The notes beneath the pieces were generated by a model. That model was not told where the DNA came from. It worked only from the letters and a program-made list of their open reading frames with translations, and did no database searches. This document shows, piece by piece, positions 17,374-26,565 of a stretch of 64,000 bases of DNA. The stretch spans positions 1 through 64,000 of the forward strand of contig CAYXYF010000006.1 of assembly GCA_964469265.1 (NCBI GenBank). The letters are read 5' to 3'. Numbering within the stretch: position 1 is the stretch's first letter; every line of letters starts with the position of its first letter. Source of the DNA: JAEYZS01 sp964469265 (GTDB lineage: Bacteria; Bdellovibrionota; Bdellovibrionia; Bdellovibrionales; JAEYZS01). The position numbers and the translations under genes were made by a program.

Positions 17374-17883
17374 TTATTTTTTAGCTTCAAATGCCTTTAC
17401 AACTTTATCAGTAATATCTAAATCTTTTTCAGCCCAAAGAACTCCATTCTCTCTTCTTTCAAGAATGACTGTGTAGCTTTCCTTTTTTGCCATCTCTTCA
17501 ATAACTGTTTGAAGTTTTTTAAGAATAGGCTCTGTTAACTTTCTTTCTTCTTGCTGGATCTCTTGCTGATTCTTTTGAACAGTTTGTTGGAACTCCATCA
17601 TGCTCTCTTGAAACTCTTTTTGCTTTTGAGCACGAACTTCATCGGAAAGAACCATTGCTTTTTTCTCAAGCTCTTCGCCCATCTTTTTTAATTCGCCTTC
17701 CTTCTTTTGAAGACCTTTTTTTCTTTTTTCAAAGTTTGCCTCTAAAGACTTCTTTGCTTTTTGTCCTGCTTTAGTAGACTGAATTGCTTTTTGCATATCG
17801 ACGTATCCGATCTTGACGTTAGCAGATGCAGTTGAGGCAAGTAATCCGATTGTCATTGCCATGACCACCATTAATGTTTTCAT
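17374..17883 (-). CDS. skp: Periplasmic chaperone OmpH/Skp
   Basis: Holdase for unfolded outer-membrane proteins in the periplasm, on the way to BamA. 169 aa from the ATG at 17883 (AAGGAGA upstream); a longer in-frame start at 17916 lacks support. A signal peptide ends near 'LLASTASA'. Mature protein begins 'NVKIGYVDMQKAIQSTKAGQ', followed by a long charged coiled coil (about 45-130) that forms the Skp tentacles, and ends in 'YTVILERRENGVLWAEKDLDIT'-type sequence. Its place between bamA and fabZ is classic. Confidence 0.92.
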   Translation of the reverse strand: MKTLMVVMAMTIGLLASTASANVKIGYVDMQKAIQSTKAGQKAKKSLEANFEKRKKGLQKKEGELKKMGEELEKKAMVLSDEVRAQKQKEFQESMMEFQQTVQKNQQEIQQEERKLTEPILKKLQTVIEEMAKKESYTVILERRENGVLWAEKDLDITDKVVKAFEAKK

Positions 17884-17931
17884 AATTCGTTTCTCCTTGT
17901 TTTGTTTAAAAACCATTTACTTAGTAATGAA

Positions 17932-20247
17932 TTAAAAAGGCGCACCAATTGAGAACTCAAAGTTGTTTGGTCTATCATCATCCCGCGCGTCGATTGGGAA
18001 GCCCCACTCAAATCGTAGTGGCCCAATTGGAGAGAACCATCTAAATCCGAATCCATAGTTACTTCTAAAGTCCGAAAACTTAAACTGATCTTGGGCGTCG
18101 CCTATATCAAAAAATACAACGCCCTTGATCCCAGCCTCTGCAATAAGAGGGAACTCAATTTCAGTGTTTAAAAATAACTGCTGCTCACCACCGAACGGAA
18201 CCATTTCATTATTTGAGTCCAGCACGCGCTTACCAACCCTAGAGTACTGGTAACCTCTTAAGCTATTTGCGCCCCCTAGTAGGAATAACTCAGTGTACGG
18301 CGCTCGAATTCCCTCTGGTGTATTAATAATTCCGTAGGTGACGTTATTTCTCCAAACAAGATCCCATAATACCTTTTTATAATATCTAAATGTTGTCGTC
18401 GTCAGTGTATAGCGTTTGTCACCGCCGATACCTGCGTATTCAACAGAAGCATTTGTATAAATACCGTCCGTAGGTGTTAAGCGGTCATCTCGCTTATCAT
18501 ATTCTACGGTAAAGGTGAGAGAGCTTGTTCTTCCGTTCACGGTATCCACTGGGAAGATATTTGCATCTGTGCCCTCATCGAGTTTCACATCGGTGACGTC
18601 GTTCTTATAGCGCAAGAATCCACGCAAGTAAGGCGCAAGTGGGTGTCCTAACCGTACCGCTCCACCCTTCTTGGTTTGCTGATATACGCCCGTTACGGTT
18701 CTTTGAAGCCTGTAAAGATCTCCGCCGACGCTCCACTCTGTGTCCATAAAGTAAGGCTCAGTGAAGTTAATATTAAAGATCGATTCTTTATTGGAATAAG
18801 AAACGTTAAACCCTAATCTCTGTCCGCGTCCAAACAAGTTCGATTGCTGAATATTTCCCTGGAACGTGGTCTTGGCATAGGAGCTATAGCCTGCACCAAT
18901 TTGAATACTGCCCGTGTTTCTTTCCGCCACGTTGATATCAATGTCCATAACATCTGGATTGTTCTCAGGAGTTTTTGGATTAAATGTAATTTCATCAAAG
19001 AATCCAAGCCGACGAACGTTTGCCATGGACTCACGTTTTTTGGTTTCGTTATAGAGCTCGCCTTCAAGAACCTTTAATTCACGACGAACCACTTTATCTC
19101 GGGTTCGTGTGTTTCCAACGATGTTAAAGTTTCCGAAGTAAACCTTATTTCCTTTTTCAAACCTAAAGACAATATCGACCTTACGATCTTTTTCGCGAAC
19201 GCTCGTTAGCGGAATAATATTGGCGTATGCATATCCAAGATCGCCGTACTTTGCTTGGAGCCTGTTAATGTCTTCTTGAAGGGTTTGCGCAACGAACATG
19301 GATTCTTCATCGATCTTAATGACCTCAGACAGTTCAGATGACGAGAATAACATATCTCCTTGGAATTCAATGTCGCCAACTTGGAATTGCTCGCCCTCTT
19401 CAATCCGGATCGTAATGAAGATACCTTTTTTGTCTGGGCTTACTGTCACTTGAGGCTTTGATATCTTTACCTGAACGTAGCCTTTGTTAAAGTACATAAA
19501 GCTTAAAATCTGTTGGTCTCGCTCAAAGACTTCCTGTTTGTATGCTCCTGATCCGCTGAGAAAGCTAAAGAAGCCTTGCTCTTTAGTTTGAATCACTGAT
19601 TTTAACTCTGTGTCTGATAACTTTTGATTGCCGATAAAGTTAATTCTTTTAACTTTCACTTTATCGTTTTCTTTAATTTCAAAAACAAGTCGAACACGGT
19701 CCTCGTCGTTGTTGATGGTTTCAAACTTGTAAGAAACCTGTGCTAAGAAAAATCCTTTTTCTTCATAAAGCTTACTGAGCTTCTCTTCAGCCTTTTGAAT
19801 CGTCGAGATATCTAAAATCTGGTAAGGCTTAAGTTCTATGGCATCTTGAAGATCAGAATCACTAAGCTCATCGTTTCCGCGATAGACAATTTCAACAATG
19901 GAGGGTTTTTCCGCGACCTTGTAGGTGAGCTTGATTCCAGAAGAAGTCTGTGCGCGGTCAACTTGAATGTCATAAAAGTAGCCTAGCTTAAAAATTGAAT
20001 TAATGTCTTCACGAATTGTTTCTCGAGAAAATGTTCCGCCAACCTTGCTCTTAATGCGGTTTAAGATTGCGTCTTTTTCAATTTTTCGATGACCAGTGAC
20101 AACGATTTCTGAAATTGTATTTTTGGAAACATTCTTTCTTGTTGGTTTGGCTTTGCTTCTTGCTGTTTGAGCAATACTAATATCAGCCATCAAAGACAGA
20201 CAGAGTAATAAAATAAGGCTAGATATGAGTGATCTATTTAATTTCAT
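17932..20247 (-). CDS. bamA: Outer-membrane protein assembly factor BamA
   Basis: Omp85 insertase that folds beta-barrel proteins into the outer membrane. 771 aa with a signal peptide ending near 'ADISIA'. Five POTRA domains occupy about residues 45-385; 'EIVVTGHRKIEKDAIL' starts the first and 'FNIVGNTRTRDKVVRREL' the fifth. A C-terminal 16-strand barrel follows, with the loop-6 motif in 'GGANSLRGYQYSRVGKR', ending in 'FEFSIGAPF' with a terminal aromatic. It lies between lolD and skp on the same strand. The ribosome-binding site is weak. Confidence 0.96.
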   Translation of the reverse strand: MKLNRSLISSLILLLCLSLMADISIAQTARSKAKPTRKNVSKNTISEIVVTGHRKIEKDAILNRIKSKVGGTFSRETIREDINSIFKLGYFYDIQVDRAQTSSGIKLTYKVAEKPSIVEIVYRGNDELSDSDLQDAIELKPYQILDISTIQKAEEKLSKLYEEKGFFLAQVSYKFETINNDEDRVRLVFEIKENDKVKVKRINFIGNQKLSDTELKSVIQTKEQGFFSFLSGSGAYKQEVFERDQQILSFMYFNKGYVQVKISKPQVTVSPDKKGIFITIRIEEGEQFQVGDIEFQGDMLFSSSELSEVIKIDEESMFVAQTLQEDINRLQAKYGDLGYAYANIIPLTSVREKDRKVDIVFRFEKGNKVYFGNFNIVGNTRTRDKVVRRELKVLEGELYNETKKRESMANVRRLGFFDEITFNPKTPENNPDVMDIDINVAERNTGSIQIGAGYSSYAKTTFQGNIQQSNLFGRGQRLGFNVSYSNKESIFNINFTEPYFMDTEWSVGGDLYRLQRTVTGVYQQTKKGGAVRLGHPLAPYLRGFLRYKNDVTDVKLDEGTDANIFPVDTVNGRTSSLTFTVEYDKRDDRLTPTDGIYTNASVEYAGIGGDKRYTLTTTTFRYYKKVLWDLVWRNNVTYGIINTPEGIRAPYTELFLLGGANSLRGYQYSRVGKRVLDSNNEMVPFGGEQQLFLNTEIEFPLIAEAGIKGVVFFDIGDAQDQFKFSDFRSNYGFGFRWFSPIGPLRFEWGFPIDARDDDRPNNFEFSIGAPF

Positions 20248-20352
20248 CTGAAGCTGATTTTACCCTTATAATTCAAAGCGTTAGACTCCCTTGAATCTCA
20301 GAAGATGTCAACAATGAACAAACAGACAATTTGCTGGTGTTGGCGCGGTCTA

Positions 20353-21060
20353 TCATACCCATTGACCGTCTTTGAGATGCAGAATTTTTGGGAACCGACG
20401 TGCGAAATCTCGATCATGACTCACGACAATAAGGGTCAGGCCCAATTTTTCTTTTAGCTCGAAGAATAACTCTTGGATTTTTAAGCCATTCACAGAATCT
20501 AAGTTTCCTGTGGGTTCGTCTGCTAGGAGCATAGCAGGGCTCATAACTAACGCTCTTGCTGTTGCGACTCTCTGTTGCTCACCACCACTCATCTCATGGG
20601 GATAATGTTTTGCTCTCTGACTTAGACCCAAAAATGTGAGTAATTTATTAGCAAGTATTTCGCTTTCTCGCTGTCCCATTCCCGCAATTTGGCAAGGCAT
20701 CATAACATTTTCAAGGGCTGTAAACTCATTCATAAGATGGTGAAACTGGAACACAAAGCCCATGCTTCTGTTTCGGAATGAACTGAGCCCCTCATCGGAT
20801 TTGTCCAAAAGAGATTTCCCTTCAAAAAACAGTGATCCCTCTGTGGGGCGATCAAGTGTTCCTAAGATTTGCAGAAGTGTACTTTTTCCTGCTCCGGATG
20901 AACCCATAATACAAACTGCTTCGCCTTTGAAAACTTTAAAGTCCACACCTCTTAAAACTTCTAAGCTTTTATCACCTTGCTTGAAGATCTTTCTGATGCC
21001 TCGCGCTTCAAGAAGGGGGATCATGCTTTGTTGGCCAACTGGATTAAATAGTTTACTCAT
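20353..21060 (-). CDS. lolD: Lipoprotein-releasing ABC transporter ATPase LolD
   Basis: Powers extraction of outer-membrane lipoproteins from the inner membrane. 235 aa ABC protein with Walker A 'GSSGAGKSTLL', Q-loop near 'GFVFQFHHLMNEFTALENV', signature 'MSGGEQQRVATARAL', Walker B 'MLLADEPTGNLD' and a switch His in 'VVSHDRDFA'. Its ATG overlaps the stop of the LolC-type permease by 8 bases (ATGAGTAA), so they form one transporter. 105 bases separate it from bamA. Confidence 0.93.
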   Translation of the reverse strand: MSKLFNPVGQQSMIPLLEARGIRKIFKQGDKSLEVLRGVDFKVFKGEAVCIMGSSGAGKSTLLQILGTLDRPTEGSLFFEGKSLLDKSDEGLSSFRNRSMGFVFQFHHLMNEFTALENVMMPCQIAGMGQRESEILANKLLTFLGLSQRAKHYPHEMSGGEQQRVATARALVMSPAMLLADEPTGNLDSVNGLKIQELFFELKEKLGLTLIVVSHDRDFARRFPKILHLKDGQWV

Positions 21061-22270
21061 ACTTAAGACCTTCTATGGGTTTTAACTTTGATCCGCGTAT
21101 TGCAGGAAGTATTGATGATAAGAAACAAATAAATACGGTTACAAGAAAAATTGCAGTAATGTCGCCAACGCGAATATCAATCGGTAAACGATCGAATTTA
21201 TATACGTCGCCCGGAACATCAACAAGGTCAGTGTTTGCCACTAGCAACGAAAGCCCTAACCCAAATAAAATTCCAAGAATGGAACTAATAATTCCCATCA
21301 GCAAGCCTTGCAATACGAAAAGCTGAACAAGAAATCTCGGTGATGCGCCTAGGGTTTTAAGAATAGAAATATCCCCAAATTTTCTTAAAACACTCACGTA
21401 GACAGAGCTACTGACATTAAAACTTGCTACGATCACAATAAATAAAACCACAATAAAGATAACAACCTTTTCAAGCTCCACAGCCGAGAAAAAATTATGA
21501 TTCATTTCACGCCAATCGCGAACTCTGTAATCAGCGCCCAGTTCTGCAGCTATACGTTTAGAAAGTTTTGGGACTTCATCGACATTTTTAAACTTTAAGT
21601 ATGCGCCCATGTAACTTGAGCCGATATTTAAGAGATCTTGAACAGCTTCATCGGAGGCAATTATTATTTTTTCGTTGTAGTCGAATTTTCCAAAATCAAG
21701 AATGGCACTTAACGTAAACTTTTGAACCACAGGATTAAAACTCTGAACTTTTTCAAGGGAAGGTTTTGGAACAACGATATTAAAAGTATCACCCACATTT
21801 ATTTTAAGTCTGTTCGCAATCTCTTTTCCGACGGCGGCATTGTATATGCCGTCTTTTTGTGAAACATCAAAACTGCCTGCAATCACTCGCTTATGTGGTG
21901 ATATAACGTTTAAAGCCGTTTCTTCATTAATCCCATGGATCATTATCCCGAGGATTTCTCCCTTACTGACGATAACTCCTTGCGGACTCACAAATGGAGT
22001 TAGTGTTTCATACTGAGGTTCTATCTCAGTTAACTTTGCATCAATTTCTGCGGGGTCAAATTGTCCGCCACGAGAGACCACCAACATATGGCCAGTAAGG
22101 TCCGTGATCGAGTCTTGAATTAATTTTTGAACGCCACTCACAACGGACATGGTTAGCACAAGGCAAGTTACTCCGAGAATAACTCCGATACTGGAAAGAT
22201 AAACGGTCATCCTGAGGGTCTTATTTTGCGCCTTAAGGTATCTTAAAATAATTTGAAGTTTTAATTTCAC
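21053..22270 (-). CDS. lolC: Lipoprotein-releasing ABC permease, LolC/E type
   Basis: Inner-membrane permease partner of LolD. 405 aa with the LolC/E layout: one N-terminal membrane helix ('YLSSIGVILGVTCLVLTMSV'), a large MacB-like periplasmic domain (about 45-265), then three helices in the FtsX domain ('VVIFIVVLFIVIVASFNVSS', 'FLVQLFVLQGLLMGIISSIL', 'DITAIFLVTVFICFLSSILP'). The start is GTG with AAGGGCG upstream. Only one permease gene is present, so the transporter may be a homodimer (the LolF arrangement) or have a second permease elsewhere. Confidence 0.9.
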   Translation of the reverse strand: MKLKLQIILRYLKAQNKTLRMTVYLSSIGVILGVTCLVLTMSVVSGVQKLIQDSITDLTGHMLVVSRGGQFDPAEIDAKLTEIEPQYETLTPFVSPQGVIVSKGEILGIMIHGINEETALNVISPHKRVIAGSFDVSQKDGIYNAAVGKEIANRLKINVGDTFNIVVPKPSLEKVQSFNPVVQKFTLSAILDFGKFDYNEKIIIASDEAVQDLLNIGSSYMGAYLKFKNVDEVPKLSKRIAAELGADYRVRDWREMNHNFFSAVELEKVVIFIVVLFIVIVASFNVSSSVYVSVLRKFGDISILKTLGASPRFLVQLFVLQGLLMGIISSILGILFGLGLSLLVANTDLVDVPGDVYKFDRLPIDIRVGDITAIFLVTVFICFLSSILPAIRGSKLKPIEGLKYE

Positions 22271-22281
22271 TTAAATCGCCC

Positions 22282-23410
22282 TTAAGCCTTTTTCTCTGCG
22301 CCGTTAAGAACCTGCGCTTTTAACTGTTCTTCAATAAAGTTTTGAATATCCCCATCCATAACGTCGTCGACTTGGCTGGTCTCATGATTTGTTCGATGGT
22401 CTTTCACAAGATGATAAGGATGCATGACATAGGACCTGATCTGACTTCCCCACTCGTTTGCTTTTTTTGTTGAGTTGAGTTTGTCTTTTTCAGCGGCCTT
22501 TTTCTGCATTTCAAGTTCATAGAGGGCGGCCTTTAACATCTTCATTGCCTTTTCACGGTTTTGGATTTGGCTGCGTTGGCTTTGGCACTGCACCACTGTT
22601 CCCGTGGGCTCGTGGGTGATTCTTACAGCGGAGTCTGTTTTGTTCACGTGCTGTCCGCCAGCACCGCCAGCGCGATAGGTTTCAATTCTGAGATCTTCTG
22701 TTCGGATGTCAATTTCAACTTCGTCATCGACTTCTGGCCATGCAAAGACTGCAGCAAAGCTTGTGTGCCTTCGGGCATTGCTATCAAAAGGACTGATACG
22801 AACTAACCTATGAACCCCGGCCTCAGCTTTTAAAAAGCCATAGGCATAGGGTCCCTCGATATGAAGGGTTGCTGATTTAATTCCTGCTCCGTCACCATCG
22901 GTTTGTTCTAGCATTTCAACTTTAAATTCCTGCCGCTCGGCATACATAATATACATACGCATGAGCATCGAAGCCCAATCACAAGCTTCAGTTCCACCAG
23001 CACCAGAGTTAATGGAAAGAAAGGCCGAGTTAATATCTACTGGATCTTTAAGCATGGTTTTAAGTTCCATTTCATCGGATATGGGAACTAAAGCTTTGAC
23101 CTCGGCCTTAACCTCATCATAGGTTGCGTCGTCGTTGGCCTCTACCGCCATCTGAAGAAGGATTAAGGCATCTTGCGTGCGCTGATGGAGCGCCTTCCAG
23201 TCGTTGACAGTTTTTTCTAATATGCTTTTTTCTTTATTAACTTTTTGGAGTTCGCCAGGTTTATTCCAAATCGATGGATCTTGAGATTTTTGCTCTAGCT
23301 CTTTGAGACGTCTTTCCTTGACCTCGATTTCAAAGATACCTCCAGAGGTCTTTGTTCTTATCTTCTAGGTCAGCGAGCTGTCTTTTCGTTTCATGAACAT
23401 CTGTTGCCAC
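22282..23410 (-). CDS. prfB: Peptide chain release factor 2, expressed through a programmed +1 frameshift
   Basis: RF2 ends translation at UGA and UAA. Downstream of the shift the protein has the domain-2 tripeptide SPF at about 206-208 and the catalytic GGQ at about 251-253 ('RAGGAGGQHVNKTDSAVRI'). The first 26 codons are in another frame: GTG at 23410 (GGAG 5 bases upstream) reads MATDVHETKRQLADLED and runs to CTT TGA at 23335-23330. A +1 slip on CTT gives LWRYL-EIEVKERRLKELE and a protein of about 375 aa. Without the shift translation stops at 26 aa. The downstream frame alone (ATG 23151) lacks the conserved N-terminal helices, including 'DPSIWNKPGELQ'. Confidence 0.92.
23330..23343 (-). 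other. prfB autoregulatory +1 frameshift site
   Basis: Read on the minus strand this is GGAGG-TAT-CTT-TGA, followed by A. An internal Shine-Dalgarno-like GGAGG lies 3 bases before the slippery CTT, next to an in-frame UGA. This is the same arrangement as the well-known E. coli prfB site. When RF2 is scarce the ribosome pauses at UGA and slips +1, so RF2 controls its own synthesis. Confidence 0.93.
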
Positions 23411-23440
23411 GGTGTCTCCATTAATCTGAATAGGCCTAGA

Positions 23441-23878
23441 CTAATGGAATTTAATGAGCGAGTCAAAAAGAGTATCTTGGATATCAAACATAATCTTGGC
23501 GTCTTTAACGTTGGTTTCGTGATCGTAACCCAAAAGGTGTAACACCCCATGTATTAGCATATAGCCGATTTCATGGCTCAGTTTTAGATCATGGGCTTTG
23601 GCCTGCTTCTTTAACACGGGTAAACACAAAACAAGTTCACCTAAAACACTGTCTTCAATGGGATCAAAGCTTAAAATATCTGTGGGAGTATTTTTGTTCC
23701 GAAATTGAAAGTTTAGCTCCCTCATCTTTTTTTCTGTGACAAAAACGATGATGAGGTCTTTTTCTTTTTTTAGAATTTTTTGTTTCTTAAGATTTTTATA
23801 TACAGAAGACATCCACTCCGAAATAAACTTCCGAGGAATCCGATCCGCCGTCTGATTAATAATTTCAATATGACTCAC
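23441..23878 (-). CDS. ybeY: Endoribonuclease YbeY (16S rRNA maturation)
   Basis: Zinc-dependent RNase acting in 16S rRNA 3'-end maturation and ribosome quality control. 145 aa, typical length. The metal site is 'LIHGVLHLLGYDHE' (HxxxHxxGYDH) and the family block 'NTPTDILSFDP' is present. The start codon is GTG (23876-23878) with only a weak ribosome-binding site. It lies 30 bases upstream of prfB. The 254 bases before it carry a duplicated hairpin repeat. Confidence 0.94.
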   Translation of the reverse strand: MSHIEIINQTADRIPRKFISEWMSSVYKNLKKQKILKKEKDLIIVFVTEKKMRELNFQFRNKNTPTDILSFDPIEDSVLGELVLCLPVLKKQAKAHDLKLSHEIGYMLIHGVLHLLGYDHETNVKDAKIMFDIQDTLFDSLIKFH

Positions 23879-23937
23879 GCTCTAAGTGTAACTCAAAATA
23901 AAAATAAAACCACTCACAATTTATACAGAAAAAGAAT

Positions 23938-23998
23938 CGTGCTACTTGCACGTGAGGATTCCCGAAACCGCAAGCAACGAAGCCACAGACAAAAAGCT
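23938..23998 (+). repeat. 61-bp intergenic repeat, copy 1
   Basis: Identical to 24073-24133 over 61 bases. It begins CGTGCTACTTGCACG, a small 5-bp hairpin, and ends in the A-rich run before AGCT. It lies between the 7TM-HD gene and ybeY. Its core is shared, with a few changes, with 33810-33841. Confidence 0.9.
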
Positions 23999-24018
23999 TC
24001 GCATTCATTATAGGACTT

Positions 24019-24143
24019 GGAAAGATTGAGATTTTTGTTTGTGGCGAGGCGCGAGGATTGAGGGACCCGGAGCGTGCTACTTGCACGTGAGGATTCCCGA
24101 AACCGCAAGCAACGAAGCCACAGACAAAAAGCTCAATCTTTCC
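24019..24143. repeat. Large inverted repeat with second 61-bp copy inside
   Basis: Arms 24019-24045 and 24117-24143 are complementary at 25 of 27 positions, enough for a long stem with a 71-base loop. The loop and right arm contain the second 61-bp copy (24073-24133), which starts with a small CGTGC/GCACG hairpin. The right arm covers the last three codons and stop of the 7TM-HD gene. The left arm can also pair with the end of copy 1 (about 23981-23998), so two alternative hairpins are possible in the transcript ahead of ybeY. Confidence 0.85.
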
Positions 24144-26565
24144 CTATGCCGCCCATACTTTTTGGATAGTCTATTCGTTGATGATGAATCCCAATTAGGA
24201 CCCGTACAAAGCAGTTTTCGATAATTGATAAATCGCGTAGGGTTAGGTTACACTCGTCGAGTTGGCCGTCCATGAATTTTCTTTGGATGATGGTTTTGAC
24301 CAAGTTTCGTATTCTCATGGGTTGAGGTTCATCGAGTACTCTTGCAGCGGCTTCGATGCTGTCGGCAAGCATGCAGAGTGCAGCTTCTTTAAATTGAGGC
24401 TTAGGGCCTGGATATCTGAATTCGTCTTCTGAGACTTCGTGGAGGTCTTCATCTTGATTCTCGAGGGCACGGTTATAGAAAAACGAAATGAGAGTGGTGC
24501 CGTGATGTTGCGAGATCACATCAATGATCGGCTTTCCGAGTTTATGTTTCAATCCAAGTTCAACACCGTCTTTGACGTGGGCAATGAGAATGGTTTTACT
24601 CATGTGCGGAGATAAGTGATCGTGAGGATTGTGACCAGGTCTTTGGTTTTCGATAAAGTAGTTGGCGTGCTCGGTCTTTCCGATGTCGTGATAGTAGGCT
24701 GCCACACGACAGAGCAGCGAGTTTGCACCAATGGCCTCTGCCGCAGTCTCGACCATGTTTCCAACAACAAGGGAGTGATGATAAGTCCCAAGAGCGTTAA
24801 CACTCATATCTTTTAAGAGCGGATGGTTGAGGTTTGAAAGCTCAAGCAACTTAACGTCAGTTGTGCAATTAAAAACGGTTTCTAATAACGGAATTAGTGT
24901 CATAGCAACAAAGGCTGCAAAAACTCCAGATAGTAGCCCTGCAAGCGCATTCCAAAAGATCTGATTGCCTAAGGGGATACCTTGCTGAAGCTGTGTGGAA
25001 AGAACAGTGAGTAAAATTGTAACAACAACATTCACCGCACCCACTCGCAAGCCCGCAACATAAATATCATTTCTTTTTTTGCACGAGTAAACTCCACGCG
25101 CGGCCGCTATTCCACCGATGGCAGCATAGACGAAATATGAAAAACTCATATCCATCATAAAGCCTAACGCCGCACTCAAAAATATAACAAAAAGCCAAAC
25201 GATCTCACCAGAGTATAAAAGAAGTCCCACAAGCATTGGACCCGCAGCAATGGGCAAAAGGTATTGGTATGCCGAAGACGGAATAATCGCAAATCTATCC
25301 TGCATGGTCTCAACAAATAAAAATAAAATAAACTTCGATAGGACCACAACAAGGAGTGTAACGGTTCCCATAATCGAAAGGTCTTTCGGAGCGATTCGCA
25401 CCCGGTTTTGCGAGAACCTACGCACGTACGAGAAAAACACCAAAATAATGCTCACAAAAAATAGCGCCAAAATGATAGCTTCAAAATCCCTTTGCCCCGC
25501 AGAGTCCCGTCTTGAAATTTCATCAAGGACCCTCACATGACTTGGCTGTATGACAGTTCCTTCGCTCACCACTGTTTGGTTCTTTGCAATACTCACCACG
25601 ACAGCCGGAATGGCCTCTCGTGCTTTTTGTTTTCGATTTGCTGTCTCTTGTTTGTTGGGCGTCAGGTTGGGTATAATTAACCGTCTTACAAACTGAAAGA
25701 TAACTTCTTTGTCTCGATCAGAGAGATACTGGCTTCCTCGAATATCTTCGACATTGATGGCCGATTTGACTTGAAACGTTTCCTGCACATCTTGAATTTG
25801 AACAGAAAACTCTTCACCACCGCCACCGCGCTCGACCACACGAACGACGAGTTGCTTTAGCTCGATTTCGTCAAACATGTTTAGATCATGAATAATTTTT
25901 TTTGCAGCAATCCGATCGAGGAGTCGAATAATAATATTCTCATAGAGAACGCTAAAACGTTTTTCAACTAAGGCTTCAAAAGTTTTTAATGGAATTTGGC
26001 TTGTTCCCAAGGAAGCATCAAACTTGTCTTTGTTAACCAAAAAATCTTTAATCCGTTCGTCACGCTGAATTTGATTCTTTGGCCACGGCCGATTTCCAAG
26101 AAGAGATCTCATTTCTCGGAAAGATTTATAAACCCCTTGGATAATGGGCTCGTAGGCACTGAGGTCATAATCGTAAACGGGCGGGACAGCATCTTCAGCA
26201 GCTTTCTTCCTCATGGCCGTTTCGACTTCGTCTACGAATTCAAATGAGATTGGAGATTTAACATCACGACTTGCAATATCGTCTTGTTTATACCCAGTGT
26301 ATGCAAATTCAAAATTCATGGTGAGAAGAAGAGCTAAGACAAATGAAAAAACGATCACCAAAAACAAACGTCTTAGGCGAAATCTTTCCTCTAAAATAAA
26401 TAGCACCCGTCCAATCCAAGTTTTTTCGATTTCTAAAGAATTGACATAATCTAAAAACTTATTGGAGTGATCTTCGTACTTGGAACGTACGGTGTCTTTT
26501 TGAGGGTTTTTATTTTTTTTAATTGGCACTAAATGGTTAATCCTATGTTGTTTTTCTCGCCCCAA
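24133..26565 (-). CDS. 7TM-HD membrane phosphodiesterase, PgpH/YqfF family
   Basis: 810 aa. An N-terminal cytoplasmic stretch, one membrane helix (about 68-85), an extracytoplasmic 7TMR-HDED domain (about 90-370), about seven membrane helices, and a C-terminal HD domain with 'YHHSLVVGNMVETAAEA' and the HDIG motif 'AAYYHDIGKTEHANYF'. Family members such as Listeria PgpH degrade c-di-AMP; whether this organism makes c-di-AMP is unknown. It is typically linked to ybeY, as here. The longest frame starts at TTG 26565 without a ribosome-binding site; GTG at 26529 has AGGAT 11 bases before it and may be the true start. Confidence 0.88.
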   Translation of the reverse strand: MGREKQHRINHLVPIKKNKNPQKDTVRSKYEDHSNKFLDYVNSLEIEKTWIGRVLFILEERFRLRRLFLVIVFSFVLALLLTMNFEFAYTGYKQDDIASRDVKSPISFEFVDEVETAMRKKAAEDAVPPVYDYDLSAYEPIIQGVYKSFREMRSLLGNRPWPKNQIQRDERIKDFLVNKDKFDASLGTSQIPLKTFEALVEKRFSVLYENIIIRLLDRIAAKKIIHDLNMFDEIELKQLVVRVVERGGGGEEFSVQIQDVQETFQVKSAINVEDIRGSQYLSDRDKEVIFQFVRRLIIPNLTPNKQETANRKQKAREAIPAVVVSIAKNQTVVSEGTVIQPSHVRVLDEISRRDSAGQRDFEAIILALFFVSIILVFFSYVRRFSQNRVRIAPKDLSIMGTVTLLVVVLSKFILFLFVETMQDRFAIIPSSAYQYLLPIAAGPMLVGLLLYSGEIVWLFVIFLSAALGFMMDMSFSYFVYAAIGGIAAARGVYSCKKRNDIYVAGLRVGAVNVVVTILLTVLSTQLQQGIPLGNQIFWNALAGLLSGVFAAFVAMTLIPLLETVFNCTTDVKLLELSNLNHPLLKDMSVNALGTYHHSLVVGNMVETAAEAIGANSLLCRVAAYYHDIGKTEHANYFIENQRPGHNPHDHLSPHMSKTILIAHVKDGVELGLKHKLGKPIIDVISQHHGTTLISFFYNRALENQDEDLHEVSEDEFRYPGPKPQFKEAALCMLADSIEAAARVLDEPQPMRIRNLVKTIIQRKFMDGQLDECNLTLRDLSIIENCFVRVLIGIHHQRIDYPKSMGGIGKD

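Noticed and set aside
23365..23550. Frame in phase with the main prfB frame upstream of the shift site, starting inside ybeY
   Set aside because: It is blocked by a stop codon near 23365 before the conserved RF2 sequence, and its protein is unlike RF2. The real N-terminus is in the other frame and joins by frameshift.
23930..24143. Identical 61-bp repeats considered as attachment sites or insertion-sequence ends
   Set aside because: Only about 74 bases lie between the copies, there is no transposase or integrase gene, and no target-site duplication is visible.
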